From CAWHQZ01 sp963831645 (lineage in GTDB: Bacteria > Pseudomonadota > Alphaproteobacteria > Rhizobiales > Aestuariivirgaceae), in contig CAWHQZ010000009.1 of NCBI GenBank assembly GCA_963831645.1, positions 62,001 to 126,000 of the forward strand: 64,000 nucleotides of DNA, in the 5' to 3' direction. Position 1 is the first letter of the stretch. Every line of letters starts with the position of its first letter. Position numbers and translations under genes: made by a program. The notes beneath the pieces are model-generated. The model worked only from the letters and a program-made list of their open reading frames with translations. It searched no databases and had not been told where the DNA came from. Below are positions 63,674-64,000 of the stretch, one piece after another.

Positions 63674-63702
63674 AATATACGCCCCGGCGCGGCGAGGGTC
63701 AA
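63674..63702 (-). promoter_or_regulatory. Sigma-70-type promoter of groEL
   Basis: On the minus strand TTGACC (63702-63697), 17-bp spacer, then TATATT (63679-63674), the near-consensus -35/-10 arrangement, about 80 nt before the groEL start. No CIRCE inverted repeat or sigma-32-like boxes are seen between it and the gene. Confidence 0.65.
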
Positions 63703-63711
63703 AAAGCGGCG

Positions 63712-64000
63712 CTACGCCATGGGGTGCCACCACTTGCCGGCGATGACCGATCCCTCGGAGAAGATCTTCCGCTCGCCCGTCATGTGCTCTCCCTCGACGT
63801 CGACATAGTCGAACTTTCCCTCGCGCACCGACAGGATTGTGGCGTCGCCGGCGCTGCCGGGCTTGAGGCTTCCGAGCTCGTGACGCTTCACCGCCATCGC
63901 TGCGTTGACCGTTGTGCGGCGGATGACTTCGTTCAGGCCCATTCCGAGGCAGAGGAATTTGGACAAGGTGGTGACCTGATCGAACGCCGGCCCGTCGATG
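63712..64000 (-). CDS. Amidohydrolase/dihydroorotase-like metal-dependent hydrolase (5' partial)
   Basis: The C-terminal 95 codons of a gene that runs off the window. The visible end reads LGMGLNEVIRRTTVNAA, GSLKPGSAGDATILSVREGKF and a final VIAGKWWHPMA. This is the C-terminal pattern of amidohydrolase/deacetylase-type metallo-dependent hydrolases, in which NEVIRRTTVNAA is followed by the composite beta domain. It reads in the same direction as groEL and ends 10 bp before the groEL promoter. Specific substrate not determinable. Confidence 0.7.
   Translation of the reverse strand, partial: IDGPAFDQVTTLSKFLCLGMGLNEVIRRTTVNAAMAVKRHELGSLKPGSAGDATILSVREGKFDYVDVEGEHMTGERKIFSEGSVIAGKWWHPMA

Overview
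The window reads as a GC-rich chromosome segment of an alphaproteobacterium, most likely of the order Hyphomicrobiales (Rhizobiales). The evidence is gene order: dusB-ntrB-ntrC-ntrY-ntrX-hfq-hflX, a fused ispDF followed by a pncC/CinA-type gene, a run rlpA-dacC/F-tmk-holB-metG-tatD-MBL hydrolase-mazG, and small paired DUF1127 genes beside a LysR regulator. I cannot name the genus.

Layout. (1) 1-7.7 kb, plus strand: a catabolic/uptake operon with the end of an acetone-carboxylase gamma-like gene, an SDR dehydrogenase, a choline-sulfatase-like enzyme, a second SDR, and a glycine-betaine-type ABC importer whose permease is a tandem fusion. (2) 7.7-15 kb: LysR regulator, two DUF1127 genes, small exported or membrane proteins, and a sensor kinase/FixJ-type regulator/lone receiver set. 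(3) 15.3-19.7 kb: a two-gene RND efflux pump. (4) 19.7-26.6 kb, mostly minus strand: accessory genes (VOC, NTF2-like and DHFR-like proteins), gene debris (receiver tail, FMN-reductase/cytochrome P460 fragments) and three exported hydrolases. (5) 27.0-29.7 kb: a 2.6-kb integrative element in the 5' half of a tRNA-Ser(TGA) gene, with 41-bp direct repeats, paired 11-bp arm-type repeats and a frameshifted integrase. (6) 29.7-50.9 kb: core housekeeping genes for cell wall, DNA replication, tRNA charging, nitrogen regulation and isoprenoid synthesis. (7) 51.0-58.6 kb: a polyamine-type ABC transporter (potABCD-like, minus strand) divergent from a PLP enzyme, an APH-fold kinase and a DsbA-cupin fusion. 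(8) 58.7-61.9 kb: an ECF42-type sigma factor with a DGPF protein, an exported alpha/beta hydrolase and a second DGPF protein. (9) 62.0-64 kb: a groEL without groES, and the end of an amidohydrolase.

How genes work together. The first operon is consistent with import of a quaternary-ammonium or sulfate-ester compound, desulfation, alcohol oxidation and possibly ATP-dependent carboxylation of the resulting ketone. The 51-58.6 kb block pairs an importer with a kinase and a class III PLP enzyme, the logic used elsewhere to phosphorylate and then eliminate amino alcohols. Both importer operons have a strong hairpin just after the binding-protein gene, which would favour extra binding protein.

Quality note. 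Four single-base insertions next to identical bases break otherwise well-conserved reading frames: one in the integrase, one in tmk and two in ntrB. Since tmk is normally essential, at least some of these may be consensus errors in the assembly rather than real mutations.
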